The notes beneath the pieces were generated by a model, which was given only the letters and a program-made list of their open reading frames with translations, did not search any database and had not been told where the DNA came from. Positions 1-11,645 of a DNA stretch of 64,000 nucleotides are shown piece by piece. The position numbers and the translations under genes were made by a program. How positions within the stretch are numbered: position 1 is the stretch's first letter; every line of letters starts with the position of its first letter. Source of the DNA: Epiperipatus broadwayi (lineage: Eukaryota; Onychophora; Udeonychophora; Euonychophora; Peripatidae); contig JAQFVV010000515.1 of the NCBI GenBank assembly GCA_028023455.1, positions 188,001-252,000 on the forward strand. The letters run 5' to 3'.

Positions 1-291
1 CACTCCTCAGAGAGGTGTCAGGGTAGGTTCAGACACTAGATCTAAAAATACCAACCCAAAGCCAAGCACTTAGCTAAAAGTTACCTATTGAGTGGAAAAT
101 CTGAAATTTTCAGACATGTACATGTCTTCAAACCCAGCTATCCAACTCAAATAGCTGGGTTTGAAGACATGTACATGTCTGAAAATTTCAGATTTTCCAC
201 TCAATAGATAACTTTTAGCTAAGTGCTTGGCTTTGGGTTGGTATTTTTAGATCTAGTGTCTGAACCTACCCTGACACCTCTCTGAGGAGTG
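1..291. repeat. Near-perfect long inverted repeat (141-bp arms, 9-base loop)
   Basis: Bases 1-141 are the reverse complement of 151-291, with a single mismatch that I could find (in the stretch reading aaaagttacctattg against aaaagttatctattg). The loop is 142-150. The left arm starts at the window edge, so it may extend outside. The arms contain the sub-palindrome acatgtacatgt. Such near-identity of arms implies a recent origin or ongoing homogenisation. It could be a foldback/MITE-type element or a recent inverted duplication. A transcript would fold into an almost uninterrupted 141-bp stem. Confidence 0.95.
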
Positions 292-1340
292 CCAAAGTAC
301 GAAACCATGGTCAGGGGTTTGGGGAGCGGTTCCTGACAGAGATATTTTAAGTGCTGGCTCTGGCTAAGCATTTATCATAAAGCTTGTAGAGGAATTGGCA
401 ATCCTCACTGTTTATAACTTACAAGCTTAAGAGATAGGGTCATGTGATCTATGAATTGATCTATGACTTTTTTATTATGTATATGATTTACTTATTTTCT
501 TAATGATTAATAGTACAATAAAATAGATAAGATTAAGCTATACACTAAAGATTATTATTGTTAGTTATTGTTATTAGAATAAGTTAGGTGTATTTAGGTT
601 TGATATTAAATCCCTTATCATTCCTATCTGCACGAATTATTATTACTTTAAGATAATTAGAAGAACCTGAGATCGTTTAATTATATTTCCTTAACAAAAG
701 ATTGAGATTTATTTATCTATTATTATTAAAGATAGTTCATTTATAAAAGTCATAAGAGTGCTGTAGAGTTAGTAATGAGATAATAAAGAGGTAATAGTAT
801 TCTTATGCCATTGAGACAGTGTCTTGGAAAGACATTGGCTCAATGTAAATTCAATTACCAATTGTAACTTCACTTCATAGTCTCATGATTTTAGTAAATA
901 CTTATTTAATTAGTACATAATATTGAACTATATTAATTTTGGATAAGTTATAATACATCTAATAAGATATAGTATTATAAAAATATATTAAAGATAGTTA
1001 TATATATTTTTAGCCAAGCATAATGATTTAATTGAGCTAGTCATATTTTAAATTATATCATATATCGAGAAGTGAGGGTACAATATATATATATATATAC
1101 TAGACTAAATAGAAAAAATTTGAAGGTAACTCAATGACAATGATATTCTGTACTTCAGGGAGTACTATGATAGTGCTACTGTGCTTTAGATTTAAATCAC
1201 TTTTTGTAGCTATCTTTAAAATTATTTTGCTGGTTTTATGTTTATTTGATTGTGAAAATTGTAAACAAAGTAAATTCTGACTTATTAGTTTTAAAAAAAT
1301 CTGAAGATGTCAGCAGTTCCAAATAAAAACTACAGATGAA
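292..1340. other. AT-rich intergenic sequence, nothing recognised
   Basis: No open frame worth calling and no repeat recognised, apart from a short (AT)n run near 1085-1100. Confidence 0.6.
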
Positions 1341-1344
1341 CTGC

Positions 1345-1520
1345 CAAAAGCTAGATTTAGGGGATTTGAACACAGACTTTCAAGATCTCTTTAGTCATTC
1401 ACTCTATCTTCTATAACTGATACACATGATTACACATGTGTGAAAAAGATAAATGATCTCCAATATATGTATTTTGTGCTGATCTAGCACCCACCAGTTG
1501 GCCCAGATCATAGTATTATA
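1345..1520 (-). repeat. Foldback/SINE-like repeat family A, fragment
   Basis: Shares the phrases gaacacagactttcaag, agataaatgatctccaata and accagttggcccagatcat with copies near 28.3, 30.6, 31.5, 35.9, 36.3 and 39.3 kb. On the minus strand it contains tgttcaaatcccc, which resembles a Pol III B box, so a tRNA-related origin is possible. Confidence 0.7.
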
Positions 1521-1574
1521 TTAAAAAATAACTGTTTTACCGCTTGGGAGAGAAATTTGAGGATCAGAAATGTC

Positions 1575-1650
1575 AAAGCTGGATTACAATTCATGGACTT
1601 TGAATTCCAGAATCTACCACTCCACCACAAACCAAATCACACAGGGAAAT
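1575..1650 (-). repeat. tRNA-like SINE head, remnant (family G)
   Basis: Read on the minus strand it begins ggtttgtggtggagtggtag and continues with attctggaattcaaagtcca. The same order is seen near 5.3 kb, 59.2-59.5 kb and at the right window edge. The gtggtggagtggtag part resembles a Pol III A box of the tRNA-Gly/Asp type. Decayed. Confidence 0.55.
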
Positions 1651-2264
1651 ATAGTATTTGTTAGGGATATAAATAGTTTTATATTTATATTTTTGTTTCT
1701 ATTTTTTTATTATTTTTATATTTGATCAAAAACAAATTCCATCATCCATCTGTTTTTGTTGTATTGTAAAAAAAAATGACAGTAATACTATATCTTAGTT
1801 AGCAAATAGATGTAGCATATAGTTCATTTTTGAAAAGTTGACTGAAGAAATTACAAACTGTCTACTATTTTGTATTTGATCGATATAGAACAATAATGGC
1901 CAAAACATCTACCTGTAAAAGATCTTTTTTAAAAATGTAAATAAAAACTTTATTTTATTTATAAAAGATACAAGATAAAGATAAAACATGGGATCAATGC
2001 TTATAGAAATTTGAGACCTCTTTCCCTATGAATGGTAAAGGTTATATTATATTACAAACAAATTCTTATTTTCAGAGTCAATGGTTTGACCCTCATTTGC
2101 CCAATCCAGATTAACATGGAAACTTTTAAATGGGTATTTTGTTAATATCTGAATATCCATTTAACAACCATGCACTAGATGTTCAGTAAATGGATCTATA
2201 GTTATTACAATATTTTGTTAGATCAGTATCCATGAATTAACTATATTATAAAACAGAAAACAAT
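1651..2264. other. Intergenic, nothing recognised
   Basis: AT-rich sequence with homopolymer runs; no gene or repeat family was identified. Confidence 0.55.
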
Positions 2265-2345
2265 AACAACTCTTTCCATACAATAGTACCACCCAGTGTA
2301 AACCACAGTTATCAATGAATGCTAGAAAGTTTAGCATCAAAATTA
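2265..2345. repeat. Repeat family C, fragment
   Basis: The stretch ctctttccatacaatagtac, followed by atcaatgaatgctagaaag, matches the terminal part of the family C element seen complete near 3.7 kb and 11 kb (cataaagtggcact-type arm and atcaatggatgccagaagg). Heavily diverged. Confidence 0.55.
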
Positions 2346-3221
2346 CTACTATATGAAGATAGTTTGTATTGTTCTAACAGATTATGTAAGAAAATGTGGT
2401 TTTGTGAGGTTTTAGTGGTTTAAAAACAGAAAACGTGATTATAATGTTTTCTATTGATATGAAAATATTCTCATTCATACATTGAGCTCATGGTTTATAA
2501 ACTATTATACGACTAGATTTTAGATGATTTGGCTTTGGATCATATATCTGGGGGAAAATGTCATAAACCTGCTCCAAGAATCATTCACCATCAGATTCAA
2601 CACCCAGGTGAAGAGAACTCTGGGTATTAATCATTTTACCATAAGCTTCCTTATTTACAAAATATTTTCTGGGCAATTAATAATGATGAGTTTTCATAAA
2701 AAAAAAAAAATTGAATTGAAGTGAAATTGCAGTAGCAGAAATGTAAAATTAATTTAAAGAATGCTTCATATAATTACAAATAGCAAATCAAATGTTATAT
2801 GTGGGATAAAACAAAACTGAATTTCATCTTAAAACCAATATTAATTATATAAATAATTATTAATCTATAATCATCTTGTGATAATGCGTCGATTATTTCC
2901 AGTACCACATTACTTTCCAGCAGTGTGACAATAGAGTTTACTACGACATGTTTTTACAATGAATAAATATTATGAATTCTTTTTCTCAATAAATTATAAA
3001 ACTATAAATGTCACAGTGAATGGCAATTGGTTATATAGTAATGCATGTGAAAGACATTTTAGAGTTTTTCCACTTTGAATAGTGTAGACGTAATAATCAT
3101 AATTTATAAGACTTTAGTTACTCATTTATTTCTATCTTTATCAGTAAAAATTCTGTCCATATTTTTAAAAAAATTATTCTGCTACTTATGTGTAATAATT
3201 TTAGCCATGCCTTATATAATT
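2346..3221. other. Intergenic, nothing recognised
   Basis: A 66-codon frame lies at 2524-2724, but its protein shows no motif and ends in a lysine run from an A tract. I treat it as chance. Confidence 0.5.
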
Positions 3222-3340
3222 TAGTGCAGTGGTAGAGTGTTGATTTTTGAACCAAAAGATTTTTGAATCAATTAATTCTGGTACTTATAATATTCAAAGT
3301 TCTTCTGAGCTTCCAAGCAATAAAACCATTCAATTAATTA
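3222..3340 (+). repeat. tRNA-like SINE (family G), with tail
   Basis: The head tttagtgcagtggtagagtg is A-box-like. The 3' part caataaaaccattcaattaa corresponds to caataaagctattcgattat in the copy at 40.03-40.16 kb and to a tail fragment near 60.52 kb. This gives a unit of about 120-135 bp with a shared tail, which is typical SINE organisation. Confidence 0.6.
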
Positions 3341-3697
3341 TTTTCACTTTAGCCATAAGCCACAAAAGCAGAGTTAAAATTAATTGACATAGCATCAAGA
3401 AAGACATTTTCTAAATGAAAAAGTGAAAGTTCCAAATATGTAATGAATAAATCAACAATCCATGACTTTTTATGATTTTTATTAAGATTAAACTGAGAGT
3501 GCAAATTTCTCAAGTGCTTATGACTACCAACAGCCAATCAGATAAATTTGTTTATGCTTTTAAAAGTTCAATTTTGCTTTTCACTAAAATCAAACTTTCA
3601 AATTTACACGTAAAGCATGGTGTTTAAAATTTAAATATGTACAGTTATTAATTTAATAAAAAAAATTCCCTTGTATTTTTGATTTTATATTATACAA
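3341..3697. other. Intergenic, nothing recognised
   Basis: AT-rich; a 62-codon minus-strand frame here has no recognisable motif. Confidence 0.5.
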
Positions 3698-4030
3698 GGC
3701 AAAACTCTTCATACAGTAGTGCCATCCTGTGCCAATCAGAGTAATCAATGGATGCCAGAAGGTTTGTGCATAAAATCCCTATCTAGTTCATACTCATCCA
3801 ATATCCCCAGACTAGTTTCTGGCTTGTGGCCTTCGTCAGTGAGTAGCCTTGGATCTGAGAGCACTGCAAAGATCTTAGGATCTAATGCAACCCTCCAGCA
3901 GCCACCTTTTATTACTCTGGTTGGCACAGGGTGGCATTACTGTATGGAGAGTTTTGTCCTGTTTAATAACAATAATATGCTAGTATAAGATATAATGATC
4001 ATGTGATTTTGTATCATATTTATCCTGTTT
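3698..4030. repeat. Foldback element family C, palindromic copy
   Basis: Starts with aaggcaaaactcttcataca and closes with ctgtatggagagttttgtcc, so the two ends are inverted copies of each other. Inside, gagtaatcaatggatgccag and its partner phrases recur in the copies at 10.93-11.65 kb and 59.93 kb. The downstream tail, with aatgatcatgtgat, is also shared with the 11-kb copies. The short frames in both strands here are by-products of the palindrome and not genes. Confidence 0.8.
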
Positions 4031-5250
4031 AAGTAGTTGTGCTAGATGGTAACTTTTCTCTAGGGTAAGATCCTAGAATGGATCCATAGTATTTTGATAT
4101 GTTCCGTAATGAAAAGATTAGAGAATGATCAAGTTTTGGAATTAATTAAGTTTATTGTAGAAGACTCTAATGTTGTTGTTTTGGTTTATTTATTGTTGAT
4201 TAATTACATAAAAATGAAATGCGCATACCATTTTGAAAGGCGATATGCTAGAAGCAAGTTATAGCTTAATATTTTATATGTAATATTGATATAGTAAATA
4301 TTATGACATTAACTCCAGTTTCACTTATTATATATTATACGTAATGCAAATAAAATGTCTGTTAATTTAAAAAATATTATATGACAATATTAATTATTAT
4401 ATATATGATGCATCAAAATTAAAATATCCAACACTGGTCTACTAAGTAAATAAAATACTCTCAATCCAAAGTACAAGATAAAAGTTTTTTTAGAGAAAAG
4501 ATCAGACCATTTTTTTTCTTTACCTCAATTTATATATAGAGGCTAATCTTAAGTACTTTGGAGAGAAAGCATAAAGATTTTAAATCAATCATATTATTTT
4601 ATTAAAACTATATTTCAAATTGCTTTATATTATTTAAATTGGCATTCTCAAAATATTTCAATTTACAGCTTGTCAATATCAAGCTAAATAAGATAGTCTG
4701 ATATTTTGGATTGAAATTATTTCATTTGTTTAATAGATGAGTCTTGAAGTATTAATTTTGGTGTATTATATAATATTAATTGCTGGAAAGTTTATAGATA
4801 TATATAAAAGTGATATATTGCTTTTGAAATTCAATCTTATCTTTAGCTTGTTTTGGACTTGAAAATTGAATAAGTGAAATGGGACACTGAGACATCATGT
4901 GATATTATGGATGATGTGTTGAATGAAGAATTCATCTTTTTTGATATTTTTAAATAGTTTTGTCATTTAAAACAATTTATTAATTATCATTTTTCACTTT
5001 GTAAAAACAATAGTCCCAATATTCATTGCATTTGGTTGCACACTTCACAGAAAAAACTTAAAACAATAAATAAACCTACATAATATTTGTATTTAACACA
5101 CATGCATATGCCTGCAATATAATTTAATTTTTTAAATATACACATTAAAACAAAAATAGTTAATGACAAAAAAAATAATGTACTTATGAAAAAATAGTTC
5201 AGAAAATAAACAAATAATTGAATTATTTATTACATGTTAGTTTACAAAAA
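4031..5250. other. Intergenic, nothing recognised
   Basis: Strongly AT-rich with no long open frame and no repeat family that I could match. Confidence 0.55.
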
Positions 5251-5254
5251 TTTC

Positions 5255-5335
5255 AATTGCCGGAAGGAACAAACTGAATGCGAACCATGAACCTTGAATT
5301 CCAAGGTCTACCAGTCTACTATTGCACCAGATAAA
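5255..5335 (-). repeat. tRNA-like SINE head (family G)
   Basis: On the minus strand it reads atctggtgcaatagtagact, then accttggaattcaaggttca and tggttcgcattc. The first part resembles an A box and the last a B box, at plausible spacing for a tRNA-derived head. Confidence 0.6.
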
Positions 5336-7340
5336 GCAGAGAATTTGTAGATTTACTATCACTAATAATTATACAATTCTCATTAATTCAAAGATTGATC
5401 TACAGAAGGAATGTTATTAGCCATAGATGTAACCTGAAAAAAAATTAATTTAATAATTTTCAATTTAAAATTTTTAGTAGGTTTTTAGATAGAATGGTAA
5501 TCCTGGAATGTCCTAATGCAGATGAGATGGGTGCCATGTTAACATGTTAAAACATAATGTATTTCATCAAAGTGATATAGATACTTCAATAAAATTAGTT
5601 ATATATAAGGTGGTCAGTCTGCCCAAACTACTATACAGAAGTGAAACATAAAATGATTGGTAAAAATTCATTTAAGAATATTCTCATACATTCTGGAAAT
5701 ACATCACAGTTTATCATAAGACCAGTATATTATGATACTGAATCAACATTTGTAAAGGACATGTTTGTTGAATTGGATCTGTAAAAAGTTTTAGGCTTTC
5801 TAAAAAATACTTTATTATGGACTTGAGTTTAGTTTTTCTGCAAGAATTAGAACTCATGTACATTACTAAGTGAATCTCAGACAGACTCTGAAAAAATGGG
5901 AATATTGATTAGTTTCAATGAGTGAATAATGTTGAGCATAAAATATAATAAAGAAGTTTTTAAAAAGAAAAAAATACTGCATAAAAGATTAAAATCAGTG
6001 TTGCAAGATGTCTAATGGATATCTATGCATCAAACAGAGTAATCAATGGAATGCTTTATAGCCTAAGAATTCATAAAAAGTTTAAGTATTGAAAGAGGCA
6101 AATCTGGGCTTCGATACATGGATCTTGAGGTCCACTCTATTCCTCATCATTGTGGCAAATCATGTGGAATGGTAGTTAATATTGAATAAATATTTCTTAT
6201 CATTTCTTTCTCTCTTTATTTATATATATATATATATATTTGGACTTTTACTTTATTTATGAAAAATATAGTAATTAAGATAGGTGTTCCATTTCTTTGT
6301 TTATATCCTTTTTTACAAGTATTTGTAATTTGTTTGATTACAATGGAATCATGAACTATGCTATATTTTGTTGCAAGTCCCCCTTTCATACAAATGTATA
6401 CAGACAAGAGAATGGACTTCAAAATTCAAATTTTTCTTTATTTAAGAGGTGTGTGGCTGAAAGTAATATAGCTATTAAGTGTTTAAAATATTTTAAATCT
6501 ATATTGTGTATAATGGATCGTGTTTTCTTGATAAACATTGATTAAAATAGAGTATATATTGTTAATCAAACTACAAGTGTCCAGTAATTTTCAACACACA
6601 CACACACAAATGCTATATGTATAAGTATGCATATATAAATTAAGATTATGTATAAACAAAATTTTAAAATATAATTATTAATCATAAATTGAGGAAAAAT
6701 ATTGACATTTTATTGAGTGCATATCATTCACTCATTCATTCACTGAAATAATAAGGAATAAAAACTGTACTGTATTTTTATTTTTAAATAAAATAAATAG
6801 CAAAATGTCTAATTTTCATCACAATTGAATATACTCTAGGTGATATTTTTTTAATAATTTTTTTTCTGTTATAGAAACATGACAGTGTTATCAAGAAATT
6901 AGGATCTCTCTAACTGTTTTAATGTTTTTAGGTCAATATCAACTTTTAGTATGTTCTAAAATTTTATAAAACTTTTAACATTATACTTAAAAAATATTTT
7001 ATTATCCAAAATACTACATATTAAATGAAAGATAGTAAAGGATGAGTAAAGTCTATATGTTTTCAACATAACCCAAAGAAATATTATTAATAAATGTTTG
7101 TGTATGGTACTTCAAGACTTTTTTAAAAATATATTTACAAATTATAATTTTTTAAAAATGTAATAGCAATGACACTCAAAGATGAAAAAAATGTGGTTCG
7201 CAGATCATAAAATGTATTAAATTTATGACTTTTAATGGTTTTTTGTTTGTTTATTTATTTTTTATTGGATAACATATATATGAAGTTGTATATTTAGCGG
7301 CTTCACTGTATTTACATCATCTAGCATTAATTGTTAAATG
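5336..7340. other. Intergenic with two short repeat scraps
   Basis: A family C scrap lies near 6030-6060 (gagtaatcaatggaatgc) and a minus-strand family G SINE head lies near 6095-6170. Otherwise there is AT-rich sequence, an (AT)n run at about 6220-6240 and a (CA)n run at about 6594-6609. No supported gene. Confidence 0.5.
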
Positions 7341-7344
7341 CCTT

Positions 7345-7625
7345 TTAGAAAAATAATATAGTTGGCTAGAGATTCTCCTTAAATTCATTATTCATGAATC
7401 TAAAGGTCACTAGCTCTATTTCTATGCTAGTATTGATCCTGGTCAAGATTGCTACATCCGAAGAAAGATTGCAACATCTGAAGGAAAAAAGAGAACAATG
7501 CTATTCGAAGCATTGTATTATATATTAACCTGTGCGTTATTATCAGTTGAATGTATTTGCAAAATTTAAAAAAAGTTTGAATTTTTCTAAGACATTTGAC
7601 AATTAATATTAGATGATGGAAATAG
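7345..7625 (+). repeat. tRNA-like repeat family B, single-sided copy
   Basis: Begins tatagttggctagagattct, close to a Pol III A box (TAGCTCAGTTGGTTAGAGC type). It continues through atgaatctaaaggtcactag, a degenerate B-box zone, and acatctgaagg...gagaacaatgctatt, in the same order as the right halves of the copies at 15.6-15.86 kb and 42.12-42.33 kb. The 92-codon minus-strand frame covering it is a shadow. Confidence 0.65.
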
Positions 7626-8149
7626 CTCGACATATAATATATATACACTATTCTCAAAGCATGGGATTCTATTTTCAAATAATTATTCTGCTTTAAAAAG
7701 AGCAATTTTGACTTACAACAGTTATTTGTTAGATATAATTGCCTTGATATTATTTTATTTAGCGTTATTGATTATTTTAACAACGCAACTTTATATATTT
7801 ATCGATCAATTTCTGAAGAAATATAAAGCTGAATAAATTTCTCAGACTGTTAACTTCAAACGTGTAGCGGATCACTATCAAATTTTTAAAGCGTAATTGT
7901 CTTTATCCGCTCACTTCTAAAAAATTTGACATTTCACATGACATTGGCAATATTGATCCGCATTAACGATTATTTCCTTTTGATTATGATAACCTGTCCT
8001 TGCTTCAAGATTATGAAATATGAATTAATTAATTAATTAATATTTTTTAATTCATTTTGTTTACATAATTTTTTATACTTCCGATTAATAAATTTCATTT
8101 TGTTATCAAATTAATTTCCTTGGCCGTTTAAATGATTCCAGTTTTTTTA
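7626..8149. other. Intergenic, nothing recognised
   Basis: Looks like unique sequence, with an (AATT)n run at about 8022-8042 and no gene signal. Confidence 0.5.
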
Positions 8150-8560
8150 AAAAGAGCAAAGGAAACATTTTAAATATTCATTGATTGGTTGTCATCAGAC
8201 ACGTGGCTTTAGCGATTGCATGAGTGCTAAAACTGTTGCAGTGTTTGCCGCGCGGATAGCACTTACTTTTTGGACTTCTTGCGATAGTCATTCGGCGCAA
8301 GGCCAACTTTTTAGCAACCAATCGTCGGATATCCTGCAATTTCCTCCAAAAATATAATCAATAAAAAGTGGATTTGCTTTTAGTCGGTGAAAATCTAAAG
8401 AAATTATCAAATTATTATTTTTGAAAAATTAAATTCAAGTTTATTTTTTTATATGATATATTGTTTTCTATTAAAGAAAATTACTGATCTGTGGAAAAAC
8501 AAAATAAAGGAGAAAAATTATATTGTTTGCGCGCATGCGTTTCTATAAGTTTGCGTTTTT
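8150..8560. promoter_or_regulatory. CpG-containing patch with CCAAT, E-box and NRF-1-like sites
   Basis: In a window where CG dinucleotides are rare, this patch has many. I see an inverted CCAAT box (attgg, 8184-8188), an E-box cacgtg (8200-8205), a direct CCAAT (8318-8322), clusters such as gccgcgcgg near 8250, and gcgcatgcgt at 8531-8540, close to the NRF-1 palindrome. Together these resemble a housekeeping-type promoter, but no first exon could be recognised on either side. It could also be unmethylated unique DNA with chance motifs. Confidence 0.25.
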
Positions 8561-8690
8561 AAATAAAAGTAAAACGTATTATAATCAATTGATAAGACTT
8601 GATCACTTCTGTAGACCAACACTTTAATACAATTTAATACTGTAATAACATTTTGAAATTGCACCCAAAATAAAATTTCTACATATATAT

Positions 8691-9020
8691 CATCATAATC
8701 ATAAATTTTCCAATATTATTGATCCATTTAAGGATGAATATCTCACTAAACTAGCCTTTCTTTCCCACATCACATCAACAAACTTCCTTATATCATCATC
8801 CGATTTCTTTCTAAATCTTTTATAATCTCTTGGGATCCAGTTTAAAACTTCAGTCGTCAATCTTTTATTATCTATACTGACAATATGACCAGCCCAGCTC
8901 CACTTCAATCTCATAATTCTCTCAATCATGTCACTGATACCCATTTGTTCTTTTACCCAAATATTTTTGTTCTTTTACCCAAATATTTTTCTTTAATCCC
9001 TTCTTTGTATTTCCAAAATG
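8691..9020 (-). pseudogene. RTE-like LINE, 3' end of ORF (remnant)
   Basis: The minus strand encodes WVKEQMGISDMIERI, then LKWSWAGHIVS and LNWIPRDYKRFRKK. This is the conserved C-terminal tail of RTE-like reverse transcriptases, downstream of the catalytic domain. The same tail occurs at 9.9, 31.0 and 44.7 kb. Only this tail survives, so it is a 5'-truncated insertion. A (CAT)n run at its left end fits the 3' (GAT)n microsatellite that ends the other copies. A 23-bp stretch (tttgttcttttacccaaata...) is tandemly duplicated at about 8944-8990. Not functional. Confidence 0.75.
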
Positions 9021-9111
9021 TAGAGCGTGTACATATATTCTATACATATATATATGATGTACATATAATGCACTCATAGCTAAGAATATATTTTGCACAT
9101 ATATAATAAAC

Positions 9112-10157
9112 TTTGGATTTGTAGATTACGAAAAGGCATTCGATTTTATAAACATTTCTTCAGTGATTAAAGCATTGGGATCATCAAGGTATAAACCCAG
9201 GATATTGTCGTATTCTGAAGAATATTTATAAAAATGCAACAGCAACAATTAGATTACATAATGATACTAGGAAGGTTAACATTGAGAAGGGTGTAAGACA
9301 AGGTGATTCCATATCTCCAAAACTTTTTACAGCAGTGCTGCAAGAAGTATTTTGTGGATTAAAATGGGAAACTAAAGGTGTAAAAGTAAATGGAGATTAT
9401 TTAAGTCATTTGGATTTTTCAGATGATGTAATTGTTTTTGCCAACAATGCTTTAGAACTTCAGGACTGTTGCAGGAGTTATCAAATGAAAGTAAGAAAGT
9501 AGGACTAAAGGTAAACGTTAAAAAGACTAAAGTAATGTTCAATGGATTTTTTCAAAAGATATAAAGATTGATTATGATGAGTTAGAAGAAGTTAACAACT
9601 ACAAATACCTTGGTCAGAATATTACTACAGATGGAAACATAACATGAAATTAATCATAGAATTAAACTTGGTTGGAGTGCTTTTTGGTAGAAATAACAGT
9701 ATTAAAAGGAAATATACCTATGCATTTGAAAAGGAAGATTTATAATAAATGTGTTTTACCAGTTCTTACTTATGGATCTGAGACTTGGACACTTAATAGA
9801 GGAGCAATTCAGAGACTTCAGACCACTCAAAGACGTATGGAGAGATGCATATTAGGAGTAACAAGAACAAACAGGTACTACTGACATTGTTGAAAGAATT
9901 AAAAGACTGGAAGTGGAGCTGGGATGGGCATATTGCTAGAAGAGATGGTAATAGATGGACAATTGAAATCTTAAACTGGGTTCCAAGAGATTGTAAAAGA
10001 CCCAGAAAGAGACCACACATGAGATGGATGGATGAAATAAGAAAGTGTGCAGGGGTGATGTGGAAAAGAGAGGCTAGAGATTAGAGAAGATGGATTGAAT
10101 TTGGGGAGACTTTCATCCTGCAGTGGATTGATAATGGCTGACAATGATGATGATGAT
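9112..10157 (+). pseudogene. RTE-like LINE reverse transcriptase, 5'-truncated and broken
   Basis: Reading frames joined across several breaks show reverse transcriptase motif A (FVDYEKAFDFI near 9117), motif B (KGVRQGDSISPKLF near 9290) and a changed motif C (FSDDV where FADD is usual, near 9420). The C-terminal tail follows: PVLTYGSETWTLN, RRMERCILGVTR, WSWDGHIARRDGNRW, RDCKRPRKRPHMRWMDEIRK, and QWIDNG just before the end. The copy ends in a short (GAT)n run, as RTE-type LINEs often do. Endonuclease and the first part of the RT are missing, as expected from 5' truncation during insertion. Frameshifts and stops make it inactive. Assignment to the RTE clade rests on the tail and microsatellite end; RT phylogeny would settle it. 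Confidence 0.85.
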
Positions 10158-10289
10158 ATTTTCCCAAATTCATTGTATTATGTAAATGTGAGGCATGATA
10201 TTCCCTATCGATAAAAATACTTGAAAAATCTCATTTAAGAATAATTGTTAAGATTCTTAAAATATAATGGCAAAATTAAAAAATCAGTT

Positions 10290-10930
10290 GTGGTCTTCGT
10301 CTTACTGAATGGCTTGAGGTATTGGCAGTAGAGGAAACACATCTAAGAGAAGAAGAACCTATACTGGAAAACATGGTATTCAAGGTATAAATAGAAAAGA
10401 AAAAGAAAAAAGGGGTGGTGGTATAGGAGTTATGTCAAAAAAATATTTAAATACTGTTAAGTGGCAAGAACATTTGTGGTTTGAGATAAGGTTAGGAAGA
10501 CAAGAATGGACAGTGGCTATAGTGCATATAGCTACTGGAGATAACAAAACTATAATGGAGTGGAATAGCAGCATAAGTGAATGCCTAGTTAAGGATATAC
10601 AGTGTTTCAAAAAAAAGGGAAATAAAACAATGGTTATAGGGGATAGGAATGGGCATATTGAAGAACTTGATGATGTAGATAACAAGAATGGACAGGTTTT
10701 GAAGAATTTTTGTCAGAGAGCGAATTTGAGTATTGGAAATTTATTAACCCAATACACATGGTCTAGAAATAATATATTTCATACAATATATATTATGTAT
10801 TAGTAGAGAAAAAGGAAAATTAATGTTTGATAATGAAAAGAGAGTATGTAATAGTGATCATAATTTTTTTATAATAGAAATGGTTAGTAATGTGATGAAT
10901 AGTAATAAAGGTAGAAAGAATAGTGAAAAA
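10290..10930 (+). pseudogene. LINE copy 2: APE-type endonuclease part of ORF2
   Basis: The protein reads EETHL near 10335 (second-glutamate region of APE nucleases), then GGGIGVMSKK, HLWFEIRLGRQEW, VIGDRNGHIEE (catalytic Asp/Asn region near 10640) and SDHNF near 10850 (the SDH motif). The longest open stretch is 10432-10803, with a stop after it and a shifted frame carrying the SDH motif. Role in an intact element: nicking target DNA to prime reverse transcription. Compared with the minus-strand copy, this one keeps the usual GD and ETH residues where the other has ED and EIH, so each copy lost different sites. The N-terminal part before about 10290 is missing. Confidence 0.85.
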
Positions 10931-10933
10931 TAG

Positions 10934-11645
10934 GCAAAACTCTCCATGCAGTAGTGCTACTCAGTGCAAGCCAGAATGGATCTGAGATTACTGCACCTAG
11001 ATCTTAGGATCTAATGCAACCCTCTACAAGCTAGAAACTAGTCTGGGGATTTTGGATGAGTAAGCACTAGACAGGGATTTTATGCACAAGCCTTCTGGCA
11101 TCCATAGATTACTCTGGCTTGCACTGAGTGACACTCCTGTATGGAGAGTTTTTCCTGTTTTAATAACAGTTATGAGCAAACATAAGAAATGGTGATCATG
11201 TGATGCTTAATGGTTTAATACCAATCCTGCCTAATAGGGTAATGGTGGCTATGGTGAACCAAAGACACCAAAATGTATGGGTACTAAACTAAGTTCAGAC
11301 CTATATGATTATATAAGCTAATGAGCTTGAATATTACTGCGTTTTCAATATTATTCTCATAGTTTTGTAGTAAAGTAGAGATAAAAGGTAGCTGCTGGAG
11401 GGTTGCATTAGATTCTAAGATCTAGGCGCAGTGCTCTCAGATACAAGACTCCGCACTGATGAAATCCACAAGATATAAACTAGTCTGGGGATACTGGATG
11501 TGTAGGCACTAGACAGGAATTTTATGCACAAGCCTTCTGACATCCATTGATTACTCAGGCTTGCTCCAAGTGGTACAACTGTATGTAGAGTTTTGCCTGT
11601 TTTAAAAACAGTTATGAGCAAGCATAAAAAATGTTGATCATGTGA
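10934..11645. repeat. Foldback family C complex inserted in LINE copy 2
   Basis: The first unit runs from taggcaaaactctccatgca to tatggagagtttttcctgtt (about 10934-11155) and is palindromic. A second unit (about 11385-11645) repeats the right half: atcctaagatcta-type start, agtctggggatactggatgt, acatccattgattactc, gtagagttttgcctgtttta, and a tail with gttgatcatgtgatg. The LINE frame stops at the left edge and resumes just right of it. gtgaaa occurs on both sides (10926-10931 and about 11646-11651) and may be the target-site duplication. Confidence 0.8.

Noticed and set aside
3719-3988. 89-codon plus-strand and 60-codon minus-strand frames over the same place
   Set aside because: Both come from the palindromic family C repeat and share no protein motif.
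8885-9079. 64-codon plus-strand frame
   Set aside because: Opposite strand of the RTE LINE tail encoded on the minus strand.
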